Source of the DNA: Populus alba
Lineage: Eukaryota > Streptophyta > Magnoliopsida > Malpighiales > Salicaceae
Direction: 5' to 3'
Length of the DNA stretch: 64,000 nucleotides
NCBI RefSeq assembly: GCF_005239225.2
Contig: NC_133284.1
Span: 5,857,770 to 5,921,769, forward strand
The notes beneath the pieces were generated by a model, which made no database searches, was not told the origin of the DNA, and saw only the letters and a program-made list of their open reading frames with translations. Shown piece after piece: positions 15,512 through 29,033 of this stretch. Made by a program: the position numbers and the translations under genes. Numbering within the stretch: the first letter of the stretch is position 1; every line of letters begins with the position of its first letter.

Positions 15512-18500
15512 ACGAACAGTTCAAAGGTGAAAAGAAGGGAAGAAGAAATTGTACATTTGGATAATAAAAGAAAAGAAATTTATCCATGTTTTCCGCAGCC
15601 TGGAGTTTTAGCCCAACTTGAGGTTGCGAAAATATTTTAGCATAAAGCCATATAAAAGTTTTTGAAGTAGTTTTTTTTAAAAAATATTTTTTATTTGGAA
15701 ATATATTAAAATAAAATTTATTTTTTAAAAAAAATTATTTTTATATCAATACATTAAAACAATCCAAAATCATAAAAAATTAATTTAAAACAAAAATATT
15801 TTTTTAAAAAAAAAACAATATAAGACCATGCAAAGAGTACATTATAGAATTCATTTCTCCCTCTCCTTTCACTACGTATACAATATAATACATATAAAAG
15901 TTGCTGACCAAACATCTCGCTCTTCTTTACCATCTTAATTAGTTCATATATATCATTAACTAATAATGTATTTTTTTTTTTTTTGCCAATAACAATAACA
16001 ATAATGTATCCATAATTCTCAGTTTTTTTATTTTTTTATTTAAAAAAAAGAATAGTAATTTCATTGATATCAAATTAGTGCAAATACAATGAAAAAAAGA
16101 AGAAGCTAGATACTGAGGGGTGATAATGGATCTGATTGGGTGGAGGTGAGTTTTCTATTCAGCCACCTAGCCCATTAGCCATATCCAATGAGGTCGGAGC
16201 ACGTGACGAGTCTTCTTCTCATATCGGAGTACCTCATCGAGGACTGGACCTGGCATGCCTTTTCTAATATTTTGTTTTTTTAAAATACTCTTCTAAAATT
16301 TCTTAGCACCTCGCAAAATCGAATCTTAAAAAAAATCACGCAAGAAAAATCTCATATACTTAATAATCTTTTTTTCTAAATCATATTTAAAATATTAAAG
16401 TAGATATGATTTAAAAATATAAAATTATACCTTTAAATATTATCAGCGATACGGACTAAATTATTAATGATTAATTAGTACAATTATATATAAATCAATT
16501 AAGATGTCTTTTATGCTTAAAAAGTGTGTATTTTATGTTAAATTATGTGCTTTTTTATTTGGTTAAATTTATTACTATTATCTACTACAAAAAGAATGCA
16601 TCAACTCTTTAACTTGTATAATATACTACTTAGTTAATGATAAATAGATATTAATTAGATAATTGATTTGCATCATGCCACGAGTTAAATTATTTTTTTC
16701 ATATAAAAAAATATTTAAATATTGCTAATATTTTTTCGAGTATAAAAAAATTAATATAGGATTTACAATATAATATTGTAATTTTATATATTTAAAAACT
16801 AAATTTTTTTTGTTATTTATAAATTAGAATTCAGTTCAAAAATAAAAATTATATGATTATGTTTGTTTTTTCATGGATTATAATAATTGTGTACATATTT
16901 GTTTTTTTTATAAAAAATAGTTAAATCGGGTCAAGTGGTGCAGCGAGTTAGCCCTTTACCTTTACTTACTTACACACTCAACATAAACGAAATTTAGTTG
17001 TTTAGCTTTGAACCTAGTAAAATCAAATAAAAACCTGGATGATGTTGGATATTCAGTAAATGTGGTCAAATTGTCATCCTATAGGCTACTATTATTCTCA
17101 TACTATATTCAGAGAAAAAATAACAAAAGAAATTGTTTGTTATTTCAAAAAATACAGACGGAAGATAATCTTTTATGAAACAATTGATCCTTTCAATTAG
17201 TATGATCAATAAATAAAACTCTTTGAAAGCTCTAGATGTGACATGCATGCTAATGAATAGAATTATTACTGGTAGGTGATATGGATATGTTTTGTGATTG
17301 TAACTTGAATATTATGTTTTGAAGATCATGGTGACCTAATTTCTTGCAAATTTAATTTCTATGAAGAATTTTATCACCAAATGCTTGCAATATCTTTTAT
17401 AACTTTGAATAAAAGTTCTTATAGGATGTTAATGGCTTTTTCATAAAGGTTACTATCAACAAATTGTTATAAAATAGCTTCTATATTAGATATTAGATAG
17501 ATAAATAAATAGAATTTTATCCCTTTAAAATGTTTTGTTATACTTTATAATATAAGAAATATCAAATCAATATATAGATTTGGATGTTAAAGGATAGATT
17601 GGAAGGGGAAGCCAATAAAATAATAATTTTTATTTTAAAAATTAATTAATTTTCAGAATTAATTAATTGTGTATGATATATCCTACCAAGTTATTCAGTT
17701 AATTTATTTAAAAAATTACCTTTTGAATTCTACAAATATATATACTCGTATGAAGAGGAGTGGTTTTAAATTTTATAAATATTATTTTGATATTTGCAAA
17801 AATCAATTAAAAAACAATCTTTTTCTCTTTTTATTTTTTTCTACAAGCTCTCTATTACGTTATTAGAAACAAAATATAAATTTTTAAGAAAACTTATAAA
17901 ACATATTGTTTATAAATTTAAAGTTTTATTAAATCCTAAAAATATATTACTTTAACTCTACAATAAATATAATAAGAACAATTAATACCTTAAAAATAAT
18001 AATCTCCACCCCCACAAAATCTTTTTATACCTTTTATCATAACACAAGTACATCCCTTCACTCTCAGTTGCCATTAAATGGTACTTATACTCGTCATGTT
18101 TTCTTTATTAATTGAGGATGCAGAGCAAACGTGGATGCAGTAATATAAATATTATCGTGCTGCTGAATTGAACATGCTGTGGTAGCTCTTGAATCTGAAA
18201 TTTAGTACATTATTTCCTATTTTTCATCAGTCAATTAATAGGAAATGGATCGCAGTACGACAAGATGATATTAATAGATCATCGAATCTCAATCTTTTCT
18301 ATTTAATTTCTGTTTATATTTTTTCAAGGATAAAAATCTCGATAAACAAAAAAAAAAAAAAACTAATAAAAAGAAACTAATTCCAAATTCAAGACTTAGA
18401 TATGAAAATAAAGAAAAAGGAGTTGCCGTCGTGATTTGACTTGTCTTGGTTGGTGAGTTGGCTAAGAGAGCGGCAATTAGGTTTTGATTTTATTTTTAAG

Positions 18501-18584
18501 AGAATCTTATTGTCCCTGTACTTCTTGCTTGCATGTATACAAGTAAAACCACACCAAACAACAACTAGCAGCTTATTTGAAAGT

Positions 18585-18770
18585 ATACTTGTTAAAAGTA
18601 TTTTTTTTTATTTAAAAATATATTAAAATAACATATATATTTTATTTTTTAAAATTTTTTAATATTATCACATTAAAATAATCTAAAAATACCAAAAAAT
18701 ATTAATTTAAAACAAAACAAATAATTTTATTTTTTTTCAAAAAACACTTTTAAAATATAAAAATAAATAG
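18585..18770. repeat. AT-rich interspersed repeat, MITE-like
   Basis: An AT-rich block with loosely complementary ends (ttaaaagtatttt on the left, aaaacacttttaa on the right) around a TATTAAAATAA core. The same layout recurs near 41095-41315, 59885-60045, 60112-60318 and 62465-62645. I know this style of repeat as abundant in poplar intergenic DNA. The exact boundaries and any target duplication are not clear. Confidence 0.4.
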
Positions 18771-21700
18771 GGTTTAAGAATAAGATATCGATTTAAAAAA
18801 AACCTAACTTGGTTACATAAAAAAATTTTATTTGAATTTTTTTCAGTTCCATGAAGAGAGAGAGAATTGAGAGTGACAGAACTATGTATTATACATGGGA
18901 GTTATAATATTATTTAATATGGTTAAAATTCTAGTTTGATTGGAGATGTAAAATGTAATATTTTAAAAAATAAAAGTAAGGCCAATAATTAATTAAATTA
19001 TAAGATGGTTGATGTAAAGTGAATACAAAGTCAACTTTGATAACATGGCATGCGTGGTGGCGGCATTCTGAAATATCCGTCGCTGGCAACCTGCTTCTTG
19101 ACATGGTCCATTGTTGATAATAATCGTTTACTTTTTTATTTACTATTAAAAAGTTTTGTCACATGTTTTTTTTATTATTATTATTGTTTCTGCAATTGAC
19201 ACATATAAAGATATGGATTTGAGTTTAACACATATTTAAACTCTAAGATTAGATAAAACATGATCGAAGTTGAAAAAATCTGTAGTTTTCCGGTCAAAAT
19301 CCCAAAAAATCTAAAAAGAATGTTTTAAATACTTTAAACATTCATAAATATCCATAAAACAACAAATAAAAAAAGAAGCTAAAATTCAAAATTAATAAGG
19401 GAAAAAAAATCTAAAATACAGCCGAAAACCCAAATATAATTTTGAGGGTATTTGAAGTGGAGTTTAGCGAATCCAAGCACCAAATAAGTTTGGCTCACGA
19501 ATAAGAAATTAACACTAATTTAATTTTTTTTTTTTATCTACACCCTCCCTGTAAAATCTAAGTTTAATCAAATAATCGGATAAAAAATTACAGCTATTTT
19601 GAATCTTATCCATAAAATCATAGGTTAATTGTTCCATAAAATCACAGATTAATTGTTTAATCTTATCTAAAGTTTAATCTAAGTTTAAGTTGTTCATTTA
19701 GACAACTTCTTAAACTGTTTCTATATATCAATCTTATCCATAAAATCATAGGTTAATTGTTCCACATGGTAATAAAAGGCTAGAGAACACATAATAATTT
19801 ACATTGATTAAACAACTCTTTAGTCAATAAAAAAAAAATGCTTCAAATTAGTTCTGAAATGTGGATGAGAAGGCAGGATTACATGTGTGGTAGAGGAAGT
19901 GCATGTTTTTTTTTTTATTATTTAAAAAAGGCCAAGGTTTTATCCAGCACAAGGTAATACAAACATGACATGCCTTATTTATTACTCCAACTCAAGGAAA
20001 TATTTAATTAAATATTCCTTTTGGACATGGCATAGCAATCAACTAATTGCCAACTACAACTTGCTGACAGATGTTTGCATGTGATATCATTTCCATCAGA
20101 AGTCAATTTCATGATTTGAGCTGTTGTGAGGTAAATTCAACTTGCCAGTTGCATTTTATGGCTGGCTTAATTAATCATCTGATTAATTAAAAGCTGCGTC
20201 GATCGCTTTCTTTTCTATAATTGCTGAGTTTTCCTTGATTGTCTTTTCCAAGAGAACGAATATTTTATCGCAGGTCTTAGTCCGATGGGAGAATCTAATA
20301 AGATTTGAATTACATATCCTGTCCTAAATAATCCAAATTTTACATAGTTTGATGCTGATGAGGTTCTTTAACATGGTATTATAGGATCTGGTTTGCGCTT
20401 CCCTGCTATAAAAATAAAAAATATATATAATTACATTAAAAAATTAAGAGAGTAAAATAAAAAGATAATAATAAATTATATTAACTCAAATTAACAAATA
20501 AAATTTACAGCTTAAATAATGGATATGACTATAATAAATTAATCCAATTAAATAAATTTTGTTTTTTCCTTTTCTTAGTTAAACTTTCATTGGATCTTAA
20601 TTGATCATAAATCGGATTAAGTTTAGAAGTAAATAAAAAAGGTTTTTAAAACTAATTGATAAAAAATGATGAAATTGTATTTGTTTTTAATTTTAAGTTT
20701 AATAAAAAAAAAAAAATGATAACAAAGGGTTAATCTGCATGTTTTTTATTTTTTTAATTTAAGGGGGAGGGATTGCATTAAAAAAAGCCTAAGCCTAAGA
20801 AGTTGTGTTATAAATGTCGAATTAGCAATCTGTGCCAAGAACTAAACCGAGTCTAAAGATTTTTTAAAAAACATCTCCACAAAAAAGCCCAGGTGTGCGG
20901 GTTGAAGGTCTATTATGTTTGGGCCTAATAGAAAAGGTGTCCAAGCACTTGGGTCTAATGGCCCAGACACACACGATTGAGCCTTATATTTTGTTTTTAA
21001 ATATTTTTAAGGAGTGGACCTTTTAAAAAAATAAACTAGGCAACACATCGTTTGGTGAAGTAGACAGCATGTCGCTTGTCTGTCCAGAAACTGACCACCA
21101 TAATAGTACTTAGAAAATTAGGGTGGAGGTATTTTTGCCAAAAATCCTTTTTTTTTTTTAACCTATTTTAACCAAAGACAATTTATAAACACCCTCTCAA
21201 TACCTAGAAATCAATCTATCAACCTATAAAACTCCAAAAATAACCTCAAAACATGAAATCAAATCGGGTTAATTTTTTTTCCTCAACTTCAATCTAATGT
21301 TTTGGTAACATTAAGTTTCGAAACAACCACCATAAAATTCTGTTCATTGAAAGAAACTCGTGAACACCAACATCAACTTACTTAATGGCTATAATATGTG
21401 AAAAAAATGTCTTTCTCTCTATATATAGCGAAACGTGACAAAAAATTTCTCTTTCCATACAAATCTAGGAACTTAAAACTAATAAAAATAATTTTAGGTA
21501 CCAAAATGAAATTTAAAAAAACATAAGGAATCAAAAAGATCTAATTTTATAAATTGGTGGATTAAAGTGTATTTGTTAAGCCAAACTTAAACACACTACT
21601 TATTTTTGGTGTATTTTCTAAGTTGATCCTCTTTCTTTTAATTTTATCCCTATCCAAATATTTGAAGCAATTGGGTGCTAATTTTACAGTTAAAAGACAT

Positions 21701-22677
21701 AATAAAAAAAAAATTAAAGAATCAAAGTGAAAAATAAAATAACAATGCTCCATTCATAGTGTACTGTAAGTGGGTGAATAATATTTTTTTCACTATTCAA
21801 ATACACTCTTTCACTTTAATTTATTTTGTTATGCCAACATGATTTTTGTCTTTTTTATTTTTTTATATTTAGATAAATACTCGAATTAATTTATATATTA
21901 ATCAGGATTACATTTTTTTCTCCTAATGATTTAAAAACCACACATTCTATATCATTATATTGCATTAAGAGGAATTCAATAAGTTATTTTGAATTTTAAC
22001 TTTAAATTTGAATCTAAAAATCTAAGAAATGAAAACATCTCTTTAACAATTAGACCAATTTTTAAACATCAAAGATAAAAAAAATATATGCATATGCAAC
22101 ATACTATATACATTTCAACTAAATTACTCTTGTTTTATAAAGGAAGAAAGATTCACATGTTTTTCTTATTTATAGTTGAATAATTTTGGAAAAGTAGGGT
22201 TCAAAAACTGACAACTTCCTCCACCACTTTGATCTGGCACAAGTCACGACCAATTAGTTGACATTCTTACGTATATATATGTAAATTGTTTGTATAATTA
22301 GTTTTTTTTTTCTTTTCCCTTATAATATACTCCATTAATATTCAGTTGAATAATTTCCAGTAAAGATTTATATTTCACAAATCAAAATCAAACAAAAGTA
22401 GGCTCATGATAAGACATCAATATTCATCAGACAGCTTGATTAAACATAAATTCACATAACAGTAGGAAATCTTACAGAGGTAACCTGGATATATTTTCCG
22501 ACTACTCCGCTTATCCTCTAATACTGTACATGATTTCATATAGGAGAAGACACTCCCTTAAGGCTTGAACTCCAAGCTCACCTTACCACACGCACTTGGA
22601 AGTGCTAATTAAAGTACAAATTATGAAGATTGAAGCAACAACAAAATACTACATATATAATCCTAATTAGAAGTAAT

Positions 22678-23169
22678 TCAAAGCAGTGATCTAGATGGGC
22701 TAAGAAGGTGATAAGATCCGTAGTTCTTGGCAAAGCCACATCCTAGATGAATCTTGTCGTCAACATTAGTGTCCTCCACGGCCATCAACACTTTGTAGAA
22801 GATATCAACGTTGCACGGTAGTGTAAGAGGGCCTTCAGAGCTGTAACCATACTCAGACTCCGCTTCTTCAAGCAGCATCTTGAATAGTGGGTGGTTTGCA
22901 TACTCTGTCTTGATCACAAACCTTTGTTTCTGGGGTCCGACATAGACAGAGAAGCAACCTTCAGGGGCTACGCGTCGTTGCCTAGAATGTTTTCGATCAT
23001 GGTCGTCTTCGAGTGAAACTTTAATATGTGGATATGATTTGCTCTTTGTTGTTAAAGAACGTGCCAGTCTTGATGTTCTCTTGCTTCCCCTGCCAATAGA
23101 TTTGCATCTCTTCCATGTCTTGATGATCAGATTACCTTCGGTCTTTCCTTTTTCCTTACTCATATCCAT
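22678..23169 (-). CDS. SAUR family auxin-responsive protein
   Basis: A single exon of 163 residues starting MDMSKEKGKT. SAURs are small, rapidly auxin-induced proteins; the best studied members inhibit PP2C.D phosphatases and thereby promote plasma-membrane proton pumping and cell expansion. The conserved domain spans about residues 68-130: APEGCFSVYVGPQKQRFVI, then YANHPLFKMLLEEAESEYG and GPLTLPCNVDIFYKVL. The N-terminal ~65 residues are basic (KRCKSIGRGSKRTSRLAR), and there is a ~30-residue C-terminal tail, so this is a longer SAUR of the SAUR36/SAUR76 style. It is intronless, as usual for the family. I rejected the in-frame extension upstream to 23238 because it is hydrophobic and atypical; the Met three codons in (23163) is an alternative start. 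A TATA-like TATATAT lies about 175 bp upstream (23341-23351). Confidence 0.9.
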   Translation of the reverse strand: MDMSKEKGKTEGNLIIKTWKRCKSIGRGSKRTSRLARSLTTKSKSYPHIKVSLEDDHDRKHSRQRRVAPEGCFSVYVGPQKQRFVIKTEYANHPLFKMLLEEAESEYGYSSEGPLTLPCNVDIFYKVLMAVEDTNVDDKIHLGCGFAKNYGSYHLLSPSRSLL

Positions 23170-25840
23170 TAAAGAAGTAATTAAGTAGCAAAAGAAAAGT
23201 GAGAATATTTTGGACTTAATAACAACCACACATACCACCTCCTTATGGTTAATAACCAGCTGGAGAATGAACTGATAATCTGGTATGAAGTTATTACTCA
23301 GAAAGATAAGGAGAAAGAATGCTTTGATAAAGAGTTAATTAGATATATAGTGGATGTTCAGGTGGTTAACCTCTATCATAAACCAAACAAACCATAACCT
23401 TCACCCTTGGCATCATTGTGTTACTCATATCTACTAAGCAAGGAGAAGTTGTGATCCTGCAAATTAAAGGAAACCCAGAAAAGGAAAACAAACCGCAAGA
23501 GATTCTTTTGACTATAAAGTGACACAAAAAGACGATTCAAGGTGGAGTGGTGCCCATAAATGGAGTATATTTCGAGAATTGGAGAAGGGATGAAGGAGCT
23601 GATGGATAAAAAGGGCAAATTAAGGAACAAGAAGAGAGCGGCTCACAAGATATGCTTTCACTTGCGTCTTCAAGGGGGCAATCTCGGCATGGAACGATTG
23701 TTACAAGCTCTAGCTCAGTTCATATATAAAGCTCGCAAATGGACATTAAATATTGATGGAGAGGCCCTCTTGTCAACGCAAGAAAGGTCTTTTCTGATAT
23801 GTCATGCCTTCTAATGCTTGGCCTTTTCTTTTTTTTTTTGGCTTTTATGAATATTTTTTTATTAACATAAATATTTAAACTAATTTGTATATAACTCAAC
23901 TAATTACACAGCTTTAAAATTAACGATGGCTTTCATTATCCTTTCATTGACATGAGGTGGCTAGTTTATGTGAATAAAGAAATTTTCAGACAAGTGGACA
24001 CTCAGGTTTTACTTTTTTTTTTTGTTTTTTTTTTATGGCTACAAAATAATGTTATTTGTATAGAATCTGTCTTAAATCACCTGCTAGTACGTATGTTTTT
24101 GGATCGAAGCTGCTAGTGGTCTATATATTATGATATATAATTGCAGAATAATAATAATAAAATCTTGTTTTTTTGTCAACAAGGAATTAGTCCCTAGCTA
24201 GCTAAATATTGCTGGTAAATTCGTGGTGGATGGTGCAACCCAAAAGAGAGATGAATATGCTGAAATGATGAAACCTGCATCCGTGTATAAAATCTTTTGT
24301 TCGAAATCGCATATTAAAGCTAATAACTCATGAGTTTCAAAGGGATTATTTTATATAAAAATAGCTAACAAAATTATTTTAATAAATTCATAAAATTTAA
24401 GGGTTTTTTTTTTGTTGGGAATTTTGGAGGGAGACGGGCGGCCGCCACCAGTCCCCGAGCTCTTCCCCTACTCAAACCCTTTCTCATTCTTAGTGAATTT
24501 GGGTGAGGGTTCGACTAAAAGACACTTAAACTAGGCTAATTGAATCCTAATTTCATGGAGCTCTACCGGGTTCCTGTGTATTCCGATAATTTGAGTTTTG
24601 CTTGCGTAGGAGGAAAGAGCGAGGAAAAAACTTTGATTATATATATATATAAAGAGTGCAGAAAAAACAATTTCCATTTCCTAATCCAACCGCTATGAAT
24701 TTATGGTCACATTAATTACCATGTGCTAGCTAACACAGGCCGACAATCACTAAAAAAAAAAAGAGCGTGAGAGATATTTATAATTTAATAGATTTTTTAT
24801 AGATTAAAAAAAAATAATAAAAAATAAAATTGAAAAAAAATTATAAAAGACTAACCTCATAAAATCAAACCCAAAATATATATTAAAAAAAAAACAGATT
24901 AATAATAATAATAATAAAAACCTAAGAAAATTCAGGCAAATCTCCTAAATTTAGTCTAATATCTAAAACTTATTTGTGAAATCTTAAACCTGGATCTTAA
25001 CCAAGGGAACGGTTTGAGCTTCTTCAAATCCAGTTGCTGTTTTTTTTTCCCTTCACAAAACTGGATTTCTTACATTTATCTGACCACTTTTTACTTGTTT
25101 TCTTGTCACTGCTGATTCGACTTTTGGTTTAAATAGATGTGTTTCAATGCTTTGAATTTGAAGAAAACTTTGATCAGCAAATGCAAAATTTAGTACTTCT
25201 CTCGACTTGGGCATGAGGACATGTTCTCCTCTAGACCAATCATGCCCCATGTAATAATGAAGTGCAACCTTGATTCAGGATTTTCAGGGCGATTTGGTAT
25301 CTGGATTCTTAGGTCTCCTCGAATGTAGCATCTCAGGAAAGTAATCCCAATCAAACACAATATTCTCAAATTCCCGGGAACTTGAATTTCCAACAAGCCA
25401 ACAATGGTTGAAATCTCATTTCCTGGGAGTTTTTACTCATCCCCTGTACCAAACACTACACTATTTATTCTTGCATTTTGTTCATCACTCACTTGGAGCT
25501 ACGGCAGCTGACCGCACTCTGCAGTAACGGGGATCTTCTGCCTGTGTGCGTGTCCTCATATGCATTGAGTGTTTAAGAATAAGCTTGTGAATACTCGTGT
25601 GTATGTATCCATCTTCTTGCTTGCATGCAGGTGGATTAATGGATGGGTAGTTGCATTTATACATGAGATGTTTTATTTTGACAAAGTCAATAATAGATGT
25701 GATTATCTTAATTATTAAGGGATTAATGGATTACATTGTATTTCTATGCTCGTCTGTTTTTTATCGTACATAGAAGCTTCATATAATTATGAAATATAAC
25801 ATGTGAAACATAATCATTTGGAGATAACTGGAGTAAACTA
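23170..25840. other. Intergenic between SAUR and Ole e 1 genes
   Basis: This holds the SAUR 5' UTR and promoter, then AT-rich DNA. A plus-strand ORF of 84 codons (23560-23814) is unlike any family I know. A block of better complexity at about 25040-25450 has minus-strand open frames without recognisable motifs and may be a relic of a mobile element. Nothing else is supported. Confidence 0.4.
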
Positions 25841-26923
25841 TCATGGATTTTGGTTCTGAGGGCTACTGGGAGGGGATGGAGGGATATATGGTATCCAAGT
25901 TTTAGGATCTCTTAGATTAAATGCAGGCGGAGGCGGAGGTGCTAATGAAGGGATATTCGGTATCCATGTTCTTGGATCTCCTAGATTAAACGCTGGTGGA
26001 GGTGGTGGATTGAACAGAGATGGGGCTGGTGGAAAGGGGGGGAGGGGGGGAAATGGGAAGGGCAGAGAGGGTGGGCTTGGAAATGGTAAGTGAGGAAAGG
26101 GCAGAAAAGGAATGGGCGGCAATGGAGGGAAGGGTAGTGATGGAAGTGGAGGGAAGGGAAGGGAAGGGAAGGGTGGCAAGGGAGGGAAGGGCAACGGGGG
26201 CAAATTAGGCAAAGGAGGCAAATTAGGCAAAGGAGGCCATGGGAACCCATAGGGTGGGAAGTAAGGGAGAAAAAACTTTGAAGAGTTGAGAGAATTTGGC
26301 AACTCTTCTTTATGACTCCCACACAAGGTAATGTTTTTTTCGGATGGCCTGTAACTCAAAGCATTCAAGCTGTAGATACAGAGATTATTCTGCTTTGACT
26401 TGACTGATATCTCGTTTGTAGAGATCTTTAAACCAGGAACGTTGCAGACTGGAGACGAGCTCCGTATTAAACTTGCTTGGCATACTGATTCAATCGCGAA
26501 GCCCTCCACACAGTCAACACCATCAACCTCTGGTACTTCCAGCTTATATATTCCATATCTATCTGTTGTTCTGTTAACAGAGAACTCAATCTTCTCTCTC
26601 GTTTTTGGTGAGTTTGCGTTGAATATACATTGAATGTGGACATCCGCACCTAATCAGTCCAGTAAGATTGGCAATAAAAAGATTTCAGAGATTTTCTCAA
26701 CATAAACATAGAATTGAAGATTGTAGTTCTAAATTAATGTACCTGGCAAGAAGTAGCTGTGCCTGGAGAAAGTGTTGGTTGAACAGGTATCACAGTAGAC
26801 AACACCAACAACAGAGATCCGGGAGGTTGGATTGGGTGCTGGTCGAGCAATTAGAGAAAGTGGGAGAGCAAACGAAGTTGCCAGAAAAACAAGGATGGCG
26901 ATGGGAGCCATGGGAGCGGACAT
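25841..26923 (-). CDS. Pollen Ole e 1 / extensin-like secreted protein with proline-rich tail, 2 exons
   Basis: Exons 26743-26923 and 25841-26649, joined GT-AG in frame, giving 329 residues. It is secreted to the cell wall or apoplast. A signal peptide covers about residues 1-27 (MAPIAILVFLATSFALPLSL). The Ole e 1 domain follows: VVGVVYCDTC, FLPGADVHIQC and DRYGIYKLEVP, with cysteines at 44, 47, 68, 107, 117 and 129, the expected six. From about residue 188 the protein becomes a proline-rich tail built of PPLP and LPxLPP units. It ends with two copies of a PPPPPAFNL-DP-TWIP module. The domain family occurs in pollen and root wall proteins and in arabinogalactan/extensin chimeras. The longer upstream frame to 26950 starts at a non-ATG codon, so the ATG at 26921-26923 was chosen. 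Confidence 0.88.
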
Positions 26924-28502
26924 GAGAGGAGCAGGAAGAAGCTTCCACAAAAAGCATCTATTAGCTAGTACTTAGTACTCCACCACCATCATGAAAAGCA
27001 TATGTAATGTCGAATTATTCCATGGATCTAGAAAAATATACTGTGTGTGCATATAATGAGCCCGTGAGTAGTTTGGTGTTAGGACCAACTGTAACAGGAG
27101 AGCAAAAATGCTTTATCTATTCACTACAAACAAAGACATGTGAAGAGCTCTTTTGACAGATTAAAGATTCAAACTCTGTAGCAGATAAATGACAGATTTG
27201 GAGGCTCTATAATTTCTCGTATTGGAACAAAGCAGTATCAGGTAGTCCAAGGCATAAAAGGACAAGATTGCAGGGTTGTAGCGTTGTAGTTCTTGGATGT
27301 TTTGCATGAAGGCTGGGGCTTGCTTTCTGATCCAACAATTTTATTTATTTTTTCACCAGTCAATTTCTTTGTCACGCGCTGTTCCCATAACCAACATGTT
27401 TGTCTTTACAGGACCCAGTTTGAGCTGCTCTATTCAAGTGGCATGCGTCTGATAAAAAACGAGAAAGTGTGCTCTTTGGAGTTTGGACCCAGGAAGAGTT
27501 TAGACAGGCTGTTACTTCTGGATTAAAACTCTTGTATGATTTATCGTCTCCATTTATTTATACCTGATCGCCTGGCTGCCAGTGCTCCGTTTAATGGCAC
27601 CCGGGATCCTTTGCAATCTTCAACAAGCCTGTATCCAAGTTTTTCACTTTGTGATTTTCTTAATATATATAGTAGAGGTTTATACTCGACATTAGATTTT
27701 TTTTTTTTTTTTTTTGAGAAAGCTTAAAGAGAATCAACAGAATTATCAACCGCTTTTAATCAAAATAAATAAAAAACATTAAATCATATTGCATCACCAA
27801 CTAAGATTTTCAAGTTTGAATATGCTGTCAGTCCATTTATTTTTTTCTCAAAATCTAGGGATTTACATAGATCTGTTATAAGACTTAATAAATACTAAAA
27901 TAAAAATAAAAATTACTTTCTAACCGTAAATTTTTATTTTATTTAAAATGGATTAAAAAAGAACCATAAAATTTTATAGTAAAACAGTATATTTTCTACT
28001 GTTCGAAAAGGGGTGTGTGTGTCCATATATGGTGGGCCGGAAGTGAATCCCACTTGAAGCCCAGCCTGCTTTGTGCTTGCACTCCTTGGTAATAAAGCCA
28101 TTTCTGAAACTGGTCAAAGTCAACGATTCCGATTTCTAACGTGGCTGATTATTTGATGACTACGTCCAGGGAAAAGAAACGGGGGGAAGAAAGAAAGCCA
28201 TTATTTACACATAGAAGAGGGATCGATTACATTAATTTCTTCACTAAACATTCATTCCATTAAAGGAGTTAGAAGAGCTTCACAATAAAAGCTTTGATGG
28301 TCACAATCTTAGACAAGAGAGCTCAAATTAAGACAATATGAAAATTAGAAAATGTATCGCCATGGAAAAATTAGAAAAAACAAAACAAAAAAAAAGAGTT
28401 AAGCAACTAAAGTTAAACTAAATCTCTTCATTTTTTTCCTTGTTAATGATAACTTCCATGTTTTGGACCCATCCTGTGATGTTAACCTGTGGAAAACTAG
28501 AA
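26924..28502. other. Intergenic between Ole e 1 and glutaredoxin genes
   Basis: This contains the promoter of the minus-strand Ole e 1 gene and the 3' flank of the glutaredoxin. The plus-strand ORFs near 27293-27727 end in a poly-T run and match nothing I recognise. Confidence 0.4.
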
Positions 28503-28859
28503 TCAAAGCCAAAGTGCTCCCGCTTCCTTGAGGAGGGGCACGAGAGTTCCACTGATATGGGAAGCCATGACTCGGTCCATGGCACCAATTAGCTTCCCTC
28601 CAATGAATACAACAGGCACAGAAGTTGAACTCCCAAGCAGCCTCATTAATGCCTTCTCAATCTCTTTCCCTCTTGGATCATGGTCCAGCTCATAGACAGT
28701 TGGGTTCACACCCATCCCACAAAAGAGTCTCTTCACAGCATGACACATGCAACAGCTACTGATACTAAATACCACAACAGCACTTCCTGATGCCAGCCTC
28801 GCAACTTTCTCCAGTGGGTCTGATACCATGCTGGTCCTCATTGGCACATAGTAACCCAT
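28503..28859 (-). CDS. CC-type glutaredoxin (ROXY class)
   Basis: A single exon of 118 residues. CC-type glutaredoxins are specific to land plants; they bind TGA transcription factors and affect development, nitrate and jasmonate/salicylate responses. The CCMC active site is at residues 36-39 ([16 protein letters not shown]). The glutathione-binding Val-Pro segment is in [10 protein letters not shown], followed by the GG-x-x-x-G turn of the thioredoxin fold. The C-terminus is EAGALWL; the ALWL ending is the known TGA/TOPLESS-related interaction motif of this class. There is no targeting peptide, so nucleus and cytosol are expected. A TATA box lies 166-174 bp upstream. The start [10 protein letters not shown] is the only upstream ATG; M7 or M11 would give a more standard ~103-108 residue protein. 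Confidence 0.92.
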   Translation of the reverse strand: MGYYVPMRTSMVSDPLEKVARLASGSAVVVFSISSCCMCHAVKRLFCGMGVNPTVYELDHDPRGKEIEKALMRLLGSSTSVPVVFIGGKLIGAMDRVMASHISGTLVPLLKEAGALWL

Positions 28860-29024
28860 GATCAGCCTGATGATATTTGCATTTTTAATTTGATTCCTCG
28901 TAATCCCAGAACAAAAACAGCTTCAAACAGCAGAATTAAGAATCTAAAGGAGATGAGAGCTTCAAAGTATTGTAAGAGTGTGAGAGTGCTATGATGGATC
29001 GAATAGAGCTGGTGGTGGTGGGGG

Positions 29025-29033
29025 TTTTATATA
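29025..29033 (-). promoter_or_regulatory. TATA box of the glutaredoxin gene
   Basis: The minus strand reads CTATATAAAACCCC, a good plant TATA box, 166-174 bp upstream of the glutaredoxin ATG. Transcription would begin about 30 bp downstream, giving a 5' UTR of roughly 135 nt. Confidence 0.6.

Larger units (their letters stand above)
12759..22677. other. Long AT-rich intergenic region
   Basis: About 10 kb without a recognisable gene. It is a mosaic of A- and T-runs, TA microsatellites (13753-13775, 15474-15508) and degenerate AT-rich repeats, for example near 12985-13150, 14195-14330, 14580-14700, 15655-15810 and 18585-18770. All open frames here are 60-65 codons, AT-driven and unlike known proteins. 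A duplicated block of about 35 bp (attaattgttcca-type motif) occurs at about 19602 and 19729. Confidence 0.6.

Noticed and set aside
23560..23814. 84-codon plus-strand ORF near the SAUR promoter
   Set aside because: No recognisable domain, and its position matches the promoter of the minus-strand SAUR gene.
25981..26322. Other-frame ORFs over the proline-rich exon
   Set aside because: Shadows of the repetitive C-rich strand; the Ole e 1 frame explains the region.
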